A stretch of 64,000 nucleotides of DNA from Nonomuraea turcica (GTDB lineage Bacteria; Actinomycetota; Actinomycetes; Streptosporangiales; Streptosporangiaceae), in contig NZ_JAUZQF010000005.1 of the NCBI RefSeq assembly GCF_030718205.1, positions 248,001 through 312,000 of the forward strand, in the 5' to 3' direction. This document shows positions 25,185 through 36,843 of this stretch, in pieces. The translations under genes and the position numbers were made by a program. Position 1 is the first letter of the stretch. The number at the start of each line of letters is the position of its first letter. The notes beneath the pieces were generated by a model. It was not told where the DNA came from and did no database searches. It worked only from the letters and a program-made list of their open reading frames with translations.

Positions 25185-26299
25185 CCGACCAGATTCTCGC
25201 CGGCACCCGCGTGGTGACCCCCTCGGACGTACTCGAACCAGGCTGGGTCCAGATCAGGGGCGGGCGCATCGCCGGCGTCGGGGCCGGGGCGCCGCCGCGC
25301 GATGGCACCCCGATCCGCGATCTCGGCGGTGGCTGGCTCCTGCCCGGGTTCGTGGACATCCACGTGCACGGCGGAGGCGGTGTGTCGGCGATCGACTCAC
25401 CGGCCGACCTGGCGGCCACCGTGGCCTTCCACCGCTTACACGGAACCACCCGCACCCTGATCAGCCTGGTGTCCTCTCCCATGGAACAGATGGCCCGGGC
25501 CGCCGGTTGGGTGGCCGACCTGATGGCGCGCGAGCCCGGTCTGGCCGGGGCCCATCTCGAAGGGCCGTTCCTGTCCCGCCTGCGTTGCGGGGCCCATGAT
25601 CCTGATCATCTGCGCGCGCCGGCGACGGCGGAGCTGCGCAAGCTCCTGGAGGCCGGACGGGGCGGCGTCCGCATGGTCACGGTCGCCCCCGAGCTTCCCG
25701 GTGGCCTGGATCTGGTCAGGGAGCTGGTGGCGTGCGACGTCATCGCCGCCGTGGGCCACACCGACGGCGACTACGCCACGTGCCGCGCGGCCTTCGAGGC
25801 GGGCGCGCGGGTGCTCACCCACACCTTCAACGGCATGCGCGGGCTGCATCACCGCGAGCCCGGGCCGTTCCTCGCGGCCTGCGATTCGCCGGATGTCGTC
25901 CTCGAGGTCATCAACGACGGCATCCATCTGGCCGATCCCGTCGTCAGGCTCATCGTGCGCCAGGCGCCCGATCGCGTCGCCCTCATCACCGACGCGTCGG
26001 CCGGGGCCGGCATGGGCGACGGCCGGTACGCGCGCGGCGCCCGGCAGGTGCAGGTGAGCGCGGGGCGCGCGGAGCTGGTCGGCAGCGGGTCGCTGGCCGG
26101 CAGCACGCTCACCATGGCGCAGGCGGTACGGCGGGCCGTACGCGAGGTCGGGCTGCCGGTGACCGTCGCCTCGGCCGCGGCCTCAGCCGTGCCCGCCCGG
26201 CTGCTCGGCCTGGACTGCGGCCGCATCGAAGCGGGCCGCGCGGCGGAGTTCGTAGTCATGACCGACGACTTCGAGGTACGCGAGGTGCTGGCCCATTGA
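25181..26299 (+). CDS. nagA: N-acetylglucosamine-6-phosphate deacetylase (NagA-like)
   Basis: 372 residues, amidohydrolase fold. Metal/active-site motifs: FVDIHVHGGGG (His61, His63), AHLEGPFLS, AAVGHTDGDY, LTHTFNGMRGLHHREPG, and the catalytic Asp in ALITDASAGAGM. It hydrolyses GlcNAc-6-phosphate or a related N-acetyl-hexosamine-6-P to amine and acetate. Starts at ATG 25181 with an ATGA overlap from the ROK kinase. No nagB deaminase is present in the operon, so the product is handled elsewhere or the true substrate differs. Confidence 0.88.
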   Translation: MTDQILAGTRVVTPSDVLEPGWVQIRGGRIAGVGAGAPPRDGTPIRDLGGGWLLPGFVDIHVHGGGGVSAIDSPADLAATVAFHRLHGTTRTLISLVSSPMEQMARAAGWVADLMAREPGLAGAHLEGPFLSRLRCGAHDPDHLRAPATAELRKLLEAGRGGVRMVTVAPELPGGLDLVRELVACDVIAAVGHTDGDYATCRAAFEAGARVLTHTFNGMRGLHHREPGPFLAACDSPDVVLEVINDGIHLADPVVRLIVRQAPDRVALITDASAGAGMGDGRYARGARQVQVSAGRAELVGSGSLAGSTLTMAQAVRRAVREVGLPVTVASAAASAVPARLLGLDCGRIEAGRAAEFVVMTDDFEVREVLAH

Positions 26300-26312
26300 C
26301 TCGGTCACGGCC

Positions 26313-26333
26313 TTTGGTATACCAATGGTCTAC
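26313..26333. promoter_or_regulatory. DasR-like (dre-type) operator
   Basis: TTGGTATACCAA (26314-26325) is a perfect palindrome, directly followed by TGGTCTAC (26326-26333), half of the classic actinomycete dre site ACTGGTCTAGACCACT. It lies 23 bp before the GntR start and is the only clear gap in the operon. GntR/HutC proteins of the DasR family bind such sites and respond to amino-sugar phosphates. Confidence 0.65.
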
Positions 26334-26355
26334 TTAAGCCGAGGGAAGGGTTTCT

Positions 26356-27078
26356 GTGGCGCGTACGGCGAACAAGGCTCAGATGGTCAGGACCCTGATC
26401 GAGGCGAGGTTCATCGCCGTTCCCGGGCCCGCCACCGTGCTTCCCTCGGAGCGCCGGCTCGCCGAGGAGTTCGGCGTCGCCCGCATGACCGTTCGCGCCG
26501 CACTGAAGCTGCTGGAGGCCGACGGGCTGATCCGTTCGGCGCCCGGGGCCAGCTACATGGTGGTTCCTCCGCAGGTGTCCAAGGGCCCGACCCTGTCGTC
26601 GTTCACCCAGGACGCGCAGAAGCGCGGATGGCGGCCGGGATCCCGGGTGATCGAGCGGACCGCCTTCGACGCCGACGCGCGGCTCGCCGCCACCCTCGGG
26701 ATCAAGCCCGGCGACGCCGTTTACCAGATCGGCAGGGTGCGGACCGCTGACGACACCCCGCTCAGCTACGAGCGGGTGTGCCTGCCCGCCGCCTTCGTCC
26801 CCGGACTGATCGACGAGGACCTCACCGGCTCGCTCCATCAGCTGCTCGCCGATCGCTACGGCATCCGGATAACCCGGCACGAGCGCACGATCACCGCCGT
26901 CAACGTGGACGCGGAACAGGCCGAGCTCCTCGGCGTCAAGGAGGGCACCGCGGCCCTCTGCGTGCCCCACATCGGCTACGACCAGAACGGTCGCCGGGTC
27001 GAGCAGGTGCACGCGCTGTATCGCGGTGACCGGTACGAGTTTTCCAGCGTGACCTATCTGCGGGAGACGAACCCATGA
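26356..27078 (+). CDS. GntR/HutC-family regulator (DasR-like)
   Basis: 240 residues from GTG 26356 with GAGGGAAGGG 5 nt upstream. Winged HTH: TVLPSERRLAEEFGVARMTV then RAALKLLEADGLIRSAPGAS. UTRA ligand domain follows (LSYERVCLPAAFVPGLIDED...EAELLGVKEGTAALCVPHIG). The DasR group senses GlcN-6-P or GlcNAc-6-P, which matches the ROK and NagA genes before it. Probably represses this operon through the dre-like site just upstream. Confidence 0.9.
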   Translation: MARTANKAQMVRTLIEARFIAVPGPATVLPSERRLAEEFGVARMTVRAALKLLEADGLIRSAPGASYMVVPPQVSKGPTLSSFTQDAQKRGWRPGSRVIERTAFDADARLAATLGIKPGDAVYQIGRVRTADDTPLSYERVCLPAAFVPGLIDEDLTGSLHQLLADRYGIRITRHERTITAVNVDAEQAELLGVKEGTAALCVPHIGYDQNGRRVEQVHALYRGDRYEFSSVTYLRETNP

Positions 27079-28439
27079 GGAAAGTCACCTTAAGCGTGGC
27101 GACGACGGCTCTGCTGCTCACGGGAGCCTGTGGCGGCGCGGAACCTCTGGAGTCGTCCGCCCCGGCGACCCTCACCTTCTGGACACCGCACACCACACCG
27201 GACCGGCTGGCCGTCCAGCAGTCCGTCGCGGCGAAGTTCACCAGCAAGACCGGCATCAAAGTCGAGGTCGTGCCGCTCGAGTCCAAACAGGCCAGCCAGA
27301 GCCTGGTGACCGGCGCCGCCTCCGGCAAAGTGCCCGACGTGATCCTTTACAGCCCCAACCTGATCGCGGCCTGGAACGCCCAGGGCCTCATGGACACCCA
27401 GGCGCCGCAGCAGATCGTCGATGAGCTGGGAGCCGGCACCTTCACCGAGAGCGCCATCCGGATGGCCACCGTCGGCGGAAAGCTCGGCGCCGTGCCCAGC
27501 GACGGCTGGGGGCATGTGATCTCCTACCGCAAGGACCTGTTCAAGAGCGCGGGCCTGGAGGCCCCCGAGTCGGTCGAGGACATCGTCACCGCGGCGCAGA
27601 AGCTGGCGAAGGACGGTGTGCGGGGCATCGCGATGGGCACCCAACCAGGCGACGGCTACGCCGGCGAGGGCCTGGAGTCGCTGCTGCAGGCCGCCGGCTG
27701 CCAGCTCGTGACGAACGGCACCGTCGCCATCGACTCGCCGGAATGCGTCACCGGCCTGGACGCCGTCCAGAAGCTCGGCGCCGCAGCGGGCACCGGGGAG
27801 CTCGACGTCGGCGCCGCACGAGCCGCCTACCTCGCCGGAGACGCGGCGATGATCCTGTTCTCCTCGCACATTGTGGACGAGGTCGCCGGCCTGGACAAGG
27901 ACAACCCGGTCACGTGCGATGAATGCAAGAAGGACCCGACGTACCTGGCGAAGAACACCGGTTTCGTGACGGCTCTCGGCACGGCTCCGCAGTACGGCCA
28001 GACGTCCAACTACGCCATCCCCCGAGGCGCGTCGGTGGAGAACGCCAAGAAGTTCATCTCCTTCGCCATGTCCGAGGGATACGTGGAGATGTTGTCGACG
28101 GCCGCCGAGGGCCGGATCCCGATGCGGCCGGGACCGGCGAAGGGGTCCACCGAGTACCTCGACGCGTGGGCCGACCTCCCGGTCGGCAACGACCCGGCCA
28201 CGAAGAAATCGATCAAGGCGGTCTATGGCGAGGACGTCGTGGACCAGCTCGCGAAGGGCGCCGCGTCGTTCGGCCGCTGGGGATGGGGCACCGACGACGC
28301 CACCCTGGCCGGCGTGGTGTTCTCCCAGGGCACCCTGTCGAAGGAGCTCGGGCCGCTGTTCAGCGGGACGTCGCCGGCCGACGTCGCGAAGAAGATGGCG
28401 GCAGAGGTCGGCTCCGTCAAGCAGGACCTGGGTGAATGA
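27075..28439 (+). CDS. Sugar ABC transporter substrate-binding lipoprotein
   Basis: 454 residues, overlapping the GntR stop by ATGA. Signal peptide MRKVTLSVATTALLLTGAC with Cys19 as probable lipidated residue (lipobox slightly non-canonical). The mature protein has the family 1 layout (TLTFWTPHTTPDRLAVQQSV, VPDVILYSPNLIAAWNAQGL, GKLGAVPSDGWGHVISYRKD). Four cysteines, two of them in NPVTCDECKKDPTYLAKNTG, could form disulfides. It delivers a carbohydrate to the two permeases downstream. Confidence 0.9.
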   Translation: MRKVTLSVATTALLLTGACGGAEPLESSAPATLTFWTPHTTPDRLAVQQSVAAKFTSKTGIKVEVVPLESKQASQSLVTGAASGKVPDVILYSPNLIAAWNAQGLMDTQAPQQIVDELGAGTFTESAIRMATVGGKLGAVPSDGWGHVISYRKDLFKSAGLEAPESVEDIVTAAQKLAKDGVRGIAMGTQPGDGYAGEGLESLLQAAGCQLVTNGTVAIDSPECVTGLDAVQKLGAAAGTGELDVGAARAAYLAGDAAMILFSSHIVDEVAGLDKDNPVTCDECKKDPTYLAKNTGFVTALGTAPQYGQTSNYAIPRGASVENAKKFISFAMSEGYVEMLSTAAEGRIPMRPGPAKGSTEYLDAWADLPVGNDPATKKSIKAVYGEDVVDQLAKGAASFGRWGWGTDDATLAGVVFSQGTLSKELGPLFSGTSPADVAKKMAAEVGSVKQDLGE

Positions 28440-29392
28440 CCTCGAACCGGCTGGTGTTCACCCGCTGGGGCCGCCCGCTCAACCGGTCCCAGCGGGATGA
28501 CCTGCACGGCAGGTTGCTGGTCAGCCCCACCATGCTCGTCGTGCTGGCCTTCGTCGTGCTGCCCTTCCTGGCCGTCCTCGTGCTGGCGTTCGCCGATGTC
28601 CGGCTCGTCGACATCCCCCGGCTGTCGCTCGACCGGCTCACGCTGACCCTGGCCAACTTCCGGTCGGCCTGGGGGAGCGACAGGTTCTGGTCGGCGCTGG
28701 GCACCACGCTCGCGTACGCGGCCTGCACCACCGCGGGGGCGATCACGGCCGGTCTGGTGGTGGCGATGGCGCTGCGCCGGCCCTTCCGTGGTCGTGGGCT
28801 GGTCAGGGCCCTGGTGCTGATCCCGTACGTGCTGCCGGTGGTGGCGGCCACCACCATCTGGAAGACCCTGCTCAACACCGAGTACGGCCTGGTCAACGCC
28901 GTCGGCAGGCAGCTGATCGGCTGGGAGGACCCGATCGCCTTCCTCACCACCCGCAGCCAGGAGCTCGGCGGGATCCCGATCCCGGTCGCGCTGGTGACCG
29001 TGATCGCCTTCGAGGTGTGGAAGACGTTCCCGCTGGCCTTCCTCTTCATCACCGCGCGACTGCAGGTCTCGCCGAAGGAGCTGGAGGAGGCGGCGGCGAT
29101 CGACGGTGCGGGCAAGGTCAGGGCGTTCTTCCACATCGTCCTGCCGCAACTGCGCGGCGTGATCGCCCTGCTGATCGTGCTGCGGTTCATCTGGTCCTTC
29201 CAGAACTTCAACGACATCTACCTGCTCACCGGAGGAGCGGGCGGCACCGAAGTGCTGGCGGTACGGGTGTACGAGGAGCTGGTCACCCGGGCCAACATCG
29301 GCACGGCCTCGGCCACCGGGCTCCTGATGACCGCCATGCTCCTGGTGCTGCTGTTCGTGTACGCCTGGATGATCAGGAGAGAGCGGACATGA
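28436..29392 (+). CDS. Sugar ABC transporter permease, MalF/UgpA type
   Basis: 318 residues, ATGA overlap with the binding protein. Six or more membrane helices and the EAA loop EEAAAIDGAGKVRAFFHIVL that contacts the ATPase. Carbohydrate CUT1 family. The operon has no ATPase gene, as usual for actinomycete CUT1 importers, which share the MsiK ATPase. Confidence 0.92.
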   Translation: MTSNRLVFTRWGRPLNRSQRDDLHGRLLVSPTMLVVLAFVVLPFLAVLVLAFADVRLVDIPRLSLDRLTLTLANFRSAWGSDRFWSALGTTLAYAACTTAGAITAGLVVAMALRRPFRGRGLVRALVLIPYVLPVVAATTIWKTLLNTEYGLVNAVGRQLIGWEDPIAFLTTRSQELGGIPIPVALVTVIAFEVWKTFPLAFLFITARLQVSPKELEEAAAIDGAGKVRAFFHIVLPQLRGVIALLIVLRFIWSFQNFNDIYLLTGGAGGTEVLAVRVYEELVTRANIGTASATGLLMTAMLLVLLFVYAWMIRRERT

Positions 29393-30228
29393 ACCGCGCG
29401 GACCGCATCCTCGGGGTGCTCAAATGGCTGGTCATCACCTTGACGGTCATCGTGTGCGCGGGCCCGCTGGTCTACGGCTTTCTGCTGTCGCTGCGGCCGT
29501 TCGCGTCGGTGGCCGCGGCGCCGCTGTCGCTGATCCCGTCGGCCGAGGAGGTGACGCTGGAGGCCTACCCCAGGGCGATGGACGAATACGGGCTGGGCGG
29601 CTTCATGCTCAACTCGCTGCAGGTCGCTCTGGCGACCGTGGTGCTGGCCGTCCTGTTCAGCGTGCTCGGCGGGTACGCGGCCGTCCGGCTGGACTTCTTC
29701 GGGCGCCGCTCCGTCAATGTCCTCTTCCTGGGCGTCTACATGCTCCCCGGCATCGTCCTGGCCGTTCCGTTGTTCGTGCTGCTCAGCCGCGTGGGCCTGA
29801 CCGGCACCCTGATCGGGCTGGTGCTGGTCTACATCGCCCAGACCGTGCCGGTCGCGCTTTACATGCTCCGCAACTACTTCATCGCCGTGCCCGCGAGCGT
29901 GGAGGAGGCGGCGATGATCGACGGTTGCGGGCGGCTGGCTCTCATCCGCAGGGTCGTGCTGCCGATGGCGTTGCCGGGCATCGCCGCGACGTCCCTGTAC
30001 GTCTTCATGATCGCCTGGAACGAGTACCTGTTCGCGCTGCTGTTCCTCGTGCACGACCGGCCGCGCTGGACGGTGGCGCTGGGCATCTCGCAGCTCACCG
30101 AGTTCTCGGTGCCGGCCACCGTGCTGATGGCCGGGTCCATCGCGGTCACCATCCCGGTGGTCGCGGGGTTCTTCCTGGCGCAGCGGTTGTTGATCTCCGG
30201 GCTCACCGCCGGAGCGGAGAAGGGATGA
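29389..30228 (+). CDS. Sugar ABC transporter permease, MalG/UgpE type
   Basis: 279 residues, ATGA overlap. EAA loop VEEAAMIDGCGRLALIRRVV followed by LPMALPGIAATSLYVFMIAW and NEYLFALLF is the MalG-type signature. Partner of the preceding permease in the CUT1 importer. Confidence 0.92.
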   Translation: MNRADRILGVLKWLVITLTVIVCAGPLVYGFLLSLRPFASVAAAPLSLIPSAEEVTLEAYPRAMDEYGLGGFMLNSLQVALATVVLAVLFSVLGGYAAVRLDFFGRRSVNVLFLGVYMLPGIVLAVPLFVLLSRVGLTGTLIGLVLVYIAQTVPVALYMLRNYFIAVPASVEEAAMIDGCGRLALIRRVVLPMALPGIAATSLYVFMIAWNEYLFALLFLVHDRPRWTVALGISQLTEFSVPATVLMAGSIAVTIPVVAGFFLAQRLLISGLTAGAEKG

Positions 30229-31565
30229 AAGACATGCCGGTTCGGCTGGGCGTCCTCGGCGCCGGGAGCCGCGGGAGGGATTCCTACGGGCGATGGATCG
30301 TCCGGCATCCCGAGCGGGCGCAGATCGCGGCCGTGGCCGACCCGATCCCGGATCGCCGGGACGGCCTCGCGGCCGCGGCGGGGGTTCCGGACGAGCGCCG
30401 CTACCACGACTGGAAGCCGTTGCTGGCCGACGCCGAGCACCTGGACCTGGACGGGGTGATCGTCGCTCTGCCCGACCGCGACCATGTCGCGCCGACGCTG
30501 GAGGCGGCCCGCCGCGGCCTGGCCGTGCTCGTGGAGAAGCCCGTCTCGTCGACGCCGGCGGAGCTGGAGCAACTCGCCGACGGCGGCAGCCGCCTGAACG
30601 CGCGCATCTCCGTCGGCCACGTCATGCGCTACCAGCCGTTCTGGCAGACCCTGCACCAGCTGGTGGCGGGCGGCACGATCGGACGCCTGGTCACCATGCG
30701 CATCGAGGAGAACATCGGATTCTGGCACTTCGCGCACTCCTACGTGCGCGGCAACTGGCGAAACTCCTCGACGTCGAGCCCGATGGTGCTCGCCAAGACC
30801 TGTCACGACCTCGATGCGATCCGCTGGTTCGCCGGTTCCCCTCCGGTGAGCGTGTCCAGCGTGGGCGAGCTGACCTACTTCCGTCCGGAGAACGCGCCGC
30901 CCGGCGCTCCTGAGCGATGCCTGGACGGCTGCCCGCACGCGGACGACTGCCCGTTCTACGCCCCCCGCTACTACGTGGACGCGCTGCGCGACGTGCACGG
31001 CTCCCCGGTGACGCTGCTGGGCGCCGACACCTCGCCGGAGGGACGGCTGCGAGCCCTCGAACACGGCCCGTACGGCCGGTGTGTGTTCGCCTCCGACAAC
31101 AACGTCGTCGACCACCAGCAGACCGTGATGTCCTTTCCCGGCGGGCTCACCGCGACGCTGTCGACCTCGGCCTTCACCGGACAGAACACCAGGACGGTAC
31201 GGCTGACGGGGAACAGCGGGGAGATCGTGGGACACGTTCGGTCGGGGTCGGTGACGATCGACCTCTTCTCCCCCACCGCGGTCCTGCCCGAGCTGCCCCA
31301 CGCCAGAGACGTCGTACGCCGCAGGCGGGGCCCCCTGGGGCACCAGGCGATCGAGCTGCTCGCCGGTCCGGCCGAGGGCGAGACGAAGGATCATCGCGGC
31401 CATTCGGGCGGCGACGACGGGCTCATGGACGCCTTCGTCTCATCGCTGACCGGCGGCGGCGCTCCGGCGACCTCTCTTGAGGCGTCGCTCGACAGCCACC
31501 GGATGGCTTTCGCGGCCGAGAGATCGCGGCTGGAAGGCCGCACGGTGCTGTGGGGGGAGGCGTGA
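30225..31565 (+). CDS. Gfo/Idh/MocA-family dehydrogenase
   Basis: 446 residues, ATGA overlap from the permease. Rossmann motif RLGVLGAGSRGRDSYGRWIV and the EKP motif (LAVLVEKPVSSTPAELEQLA) identify the family; active-site region GNWRNSSTSSPMVLAKTCHD ends with the catalytic D-x-x-x-H equivalent (CHDLDAIRWF). A cysteine-containing insert CLDGCPHADDCPFYAPRYYV resembles members that act on amino or inositol sugars. Oxidises or epimerises a sugar using NAD(P); the exact reaction is unknown. In this operon it is the most unusual partner for a NagA/ROK pair. Confidence 0.9.
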   Translation: MKDMPVRLGVLGAGSRGRDSYGRWIVRHPERAQIAAVADPIPDRRDGLAAAAGVPDERRYHDWKPLLADAEHLDLDGVIVALPDRDHVAPTLEAARRGLAVLVEKPVSSTPAELEQLADGGSRLNARISVGHVMRYQPFWQTLHQLVAGGTIGRLVTMRIEENIGFWHFAHSYVRGNWRNSSTSSPMVLAKTCHDLDAIRWFAGSPPVSVSSVGELTYFRPENAPPGAPERCLDGCPHADDCPFYAPRYYVDALRDVHGSPVTLLGADTSPEGRLRALEHGPYGRCVFASDNNVVDHQQTVMSFPGGLTATLSTSAFTGQNTRTVRLTGNSGEIVGHVRSGSVTIDLFSPTAVLPELPHARDVVRRRRGPLGHQAIELLAGPAEGETKDHRGHSGGDDGLMDAFVSSLTGGGAPATSLEASLDSHRMAFAAERSRLEGRTVLWGEA

Positions 31566-33127
31566 GCTGGTGGCGGGGCGCCGCGATCTACCAGGTGTAC
31601 CTGCGCAGCTTCGCGGACGGGAGCGGCGACGGCGTGGGCGACCTCGCGGGGCTGCGCGCTCGCCTGCCGTACCTGCGCGAACTCGGGGTGGACGCGCTCT
31701 GGCTCAGCCCCTGGTACGTGTCGCCGATGGCCGACGCCGGCTACGACGTCGCGGATTACCGCGACATAGACCCGCTCTTCGGGACGCTGGCGGAGGCTGA
31801 CGCCCTCATATCCGAGGCCCACGACCACAGGTTGCGGGTGATCGTCGACATCGTCCCGAACCACACCTCCGACCGGCATCCATGGTTTCGAGCAGCGTTG
31901 GCCGGCGGACCCGGGTCGCCGGAACGCGAGCGCTACCACTTCCGCGACGCTCCCAACGACTGGCCGTCGCGCTTCGGCGGACCCGCCTGGACCCGGGTGC
32001 CCGACGGCGAGTGGTACCTCCACCTGTTCGACTCGTCCCAGCCCGACCTCAACTGGGAGCACCCCGACGTGCGGGCGGAGTTCGAGTCGATCCTGCGGTT
32101 CTGGCTCGAGCGCGGCGTGGACGGCTTCCGCATCGATGTGGCCGACCGGCTGGTGAAGGCGGACGGCCTGCCCGGCCTCGGTCCCGGCCCCGATCCGATG
32201 GACCTGCCGCACGCCGACCGCCCGGAGGTTCATGAGATCTACCGCTCGTGGCGCAAGCTGCTCGACTCCTATCCGGGCGAACGGATGTTCGTCGGCGAGA
32301 TCTGGGTGAGCGACCCCGCCCGCTTCGCCCTGTACCTGCGCCCCGACGAGCTCCACACGGCGTTCAACTTCCCCTTCCTGCGCAGCCCGTGGGAGGCCGA
32401 CCGGCTGCGCGCCGTCATCGACTCCACGCTCGCCTCGCACGGGCCCGCGGGGGCGCCTCCGACCTGGGTGCTGTCGAACCACGACGTCACCCGGCACGTG
32501 ACCCGCTACGGCCGGAGCGACACCGGATACACCCAGCGGACCCGCGACGAGCCCGCCGATCTCGCGCTGGGCACCCGGCGGGGCAGGGCCGCCGCGCTGC
32601 TCACCATGGCGCTGCCCGGCAGCGTCTACCTCTATCAGGGGGACGAGCTCGGCCTGTGGGAAGTCCTCGACATCCCGGCGGAGCTGCGACAGGATCCCGT
32701 GACCCGCCGTACGAACGGGGCGGAGCTCGGCCGCGACGGGTGCAGAGTGCCGATTCCCTGGGAGGGGGCGGACCCGCCGTTCGGGTTCGGCCCGGCACGC
32801 ACGTGGCTGCCGCAGCCGCCGGAGTGGCGCGCGCTCACGGTAGCGGCGCAGGAGCGTGACCCGGACTCGATGTTGTCGCTGTACCGGACCGCGCTGCGGA
32901 TCCGCGGAGACGAGCCCGCCCTCGGCGACGGCACGATGACGTGGCTGCCCGCGGGGCCCGACGTGCTCGCCTTCACCCGCGACCCCGGCTTCGCCTGCGT
33001 GGTCAACCTGTCGCGGGCGCCGATCGAACTACCCCCGCACACCCGGGTGCTGCTGCTGAGCGGCGACCTGGCCCACGGCCTGCTCCCGCCCGACACGGCG
33101 GCCTGGCTACAACAAGGAGAACCGTGA
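31562..33127 (+). CDS. GH13 alpha-glucosidase
   Basis: 521 residues, GTG start overlapping the previous stop as GTGA. GH13 (alpha-amylase) core: region I VDIVPNHTS, nucleophile Asp in GVDGFRIDVADRL, acid/base Glu in MFVGEIWVSDP, and third Asp in WVLSNHDVTRH. LFDSSQPDLNWEHPDVRAEF with DLNW is the alpha-glucosidase/GH13_30 signature. No signal peptide, so it acts in the cytoplasm on the imported sugar, releasing alpha-linked glucose or a derivative. Confidence 0.93.
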   Translation: MSWWRGAAIYQVYLRSFADGSGDGVGDLAGLRARLPYLRELGVDALWLSPWYVSPMADAGYDVADYRDIDPLFGTLAEADALISEAHDHRLRVIVDIVPNHTSDRHPWFRAALAGGPGSPERERYHFRDAPNDWPSRFGGPAWTRVPDGEWYLHLFDSSQPDLNWEHPDVRAEFESILRFWLERGVDGFRIDVADRLVKADGLPGLGPGPDPMDLPHADRPEVHEIYRSWRKLLDSYPGERMFVGEIWVSDPARFALYLRPDELHTAFNFPFLRSPWEADRLRAVIDSTLASHGPAGAPPTWVLSNHDVTRHVTRYGRSDTGYTQRTRDEPADLALGTRRGRAAALLTMALPGSVYLYQGDELGLWEVLDIPAELRQDPVTRRTNGAELGRDGCRVPIPWEGADPPFGFGPARTWLPQPPEWRALTVAAQERDPDSMLSLYRTALRIRGDEPALGDGTMTWLPAGPDVLAFTRDPGFACVVNLSRAPIELPPHTRVLLLSGDLAHGLLPPDTAAWLQQGEP

Positions 33128-33945
33128 CACACTCCCGCGTCCGCGCCCTGATCGTCGTGCTCATCGCCGTCCTGTCCCTCGGCGCCACCCCGTCCCACGC
33201 CGACAACGTCCGGCAGTTACGCGTCGCCACGTACAACATCCACCATGGCGTGGGCAACGACGGCAAGCTGGACCTCGAACGGATCGCGCAGGTCATCCAG
33301 GATTCCGGCGCCCAGGTGATCGGCCTCCAGGAGGTGGACCGCCACCACAGCGTGCGCTCCGACTTCGTGGACCAGGCGAAGTGGCTGGGCACCCGGCTCG
33401 GCATGCACGCCGTCTTCGGCGCGAACATCGACCGCGATCCCCCCGAGCCCGGCGCGGAAAGGCAGCAGTACGGCACCGCCATCCTGTCCAGCTACAAGAT
33501 CCGCGAGTGGCGGAACACGCTGCTCCCCCGGCCACAAGGCGGGGAGCAGCGAGGTCTGCTGGCGGCGCGGATCAAGGTGCGCGGCGTCGACGTCCGCGTC
33601 CTCACCACGCACCTCCAGCACAATTCCCAGGTCGAGCGCATCGCCCAGGTGGCCGCCATCCGGGACTTGCTCGCCGGGTCGCCCGGCCCCATCATCTTCA
33701 CCGGCGACACCAACGCCTTGCCGGACTCCGCCGAGATGGTCACGCTCAAGGAGTCCCTGGCCGACGCCTGGGACACGGCCGGCCAGGGCGCCGGTCTCAC
33801 CTACAGCACGGACAACCCGCGCACGCGCATCGACTACGTCATGTCCTCGCCCGACGTCAGGGCGACTTCGGCCACCGTGCTGAACACCGACGCCTCGGAT
33901 CACTTCCCCGTCGTGGTCGACGTCGAGCTGCCGTCACCTGCCTGA
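33124..33945 (+). CDS. Secreted endonuclease/exonuclease/phosphatase-family protein
   Basis: 273 residues, GTGA overlap with the glucosidase gene. Signal peptide (ALIVVLIAVLSLGATPSHA). EEP fold motifs: RVATYNIHHG, VIGLQEVDRH, VLTTHLQHN, IFTGDTNALPDS, RIDYVMSSP and DASDHFPVVVDVEL with the catalytic His. Metal-dependent hydrolase of phosphodiester or phosphomonoester bonds outside the cell. Its place at the end of a sugar-catabolic operon is odd; it may release a phosphate-linked head group from the natural substrate (inference). Confidence 0.88.
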   Translation: MTHSRVRALIVVLIAVLSLGATPSHADNVRQLRVATYNIHHGVGNDGKLDLERIAQVIQDSGAQVIGLQEVDRHHSVRSDFVDQAKWLGTRLGMHAVFGANIDRDPPEPGAERQQYGTAILSSYKIREWRNTLLPRPQGGEQRGLLAARIKVRGVDVRVLTTHLQHNSQVERIAQVAAIRDLLAGSPGPIIFTGDTNALPDSAEMVTLKESLADAWDTAGQGAGLTYSTDNPRTRIDYVMSSPDVRATSATVLNTDASDHFPVVVDVELPSPA

Positions 33946-34138
33946 TGCCCAGGTGACGCGCGGCCGCGCAGCGTCTGCGGCTCTCTATGTGAGTAAAGCG
34001 GACTTCAGCGTAGCTTCGTCGCCTGCCGCCCGAGGCCGGGAGGCGACCCGGTGGAAGCTGATGCCGCGTCCGTCCGGCGAGCCGGGCGGACCGTGGCTGA
34101 GAGCCGCGTTGTCGGGGCCTGACTCCACATTCCTGGCG

Positions 34139-34178
34139 GACGAGCCCAGCCGATCATGGTGGCTCGGCCGGGCTCGTC
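34139..34178. terminator. Bidirectional hairpin between endonuclease gene and katG
   Basis: A 15-nt arm GACGAGCCCAGCCGA (34139-34153) pairs with 34164-34178 with one mismatch around a 10-nt loop. It lies between the ends of two convergent genes, 14 bp from the katG stop, without a U tract. It probably serves as a terminator in both directions. Confidence 0.6.
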
Positions 34179-34191
34179 GGGTGGAGACGAG

Positions 34192-36640
<2,449 letters not shown>

Positions 36641-36843
36641 CCGGACCGATCCGCCGACGCACGTCACGCAACGCTGTCTCCACGGAGACGGCCGAGCTCG
36701 GCCGCCGGTGCAACATGGACCGCAGCGACGTCGTGGCGGCATGGACCGAGCGCTTGACGGGGGTGAGGAGGCCGGCCCCAGCCCCAACCGACGCACGTTA
36801 GGCACGAGCCGTCGACCATGGCCGGTGCCGCGCCAGGCGGCGG

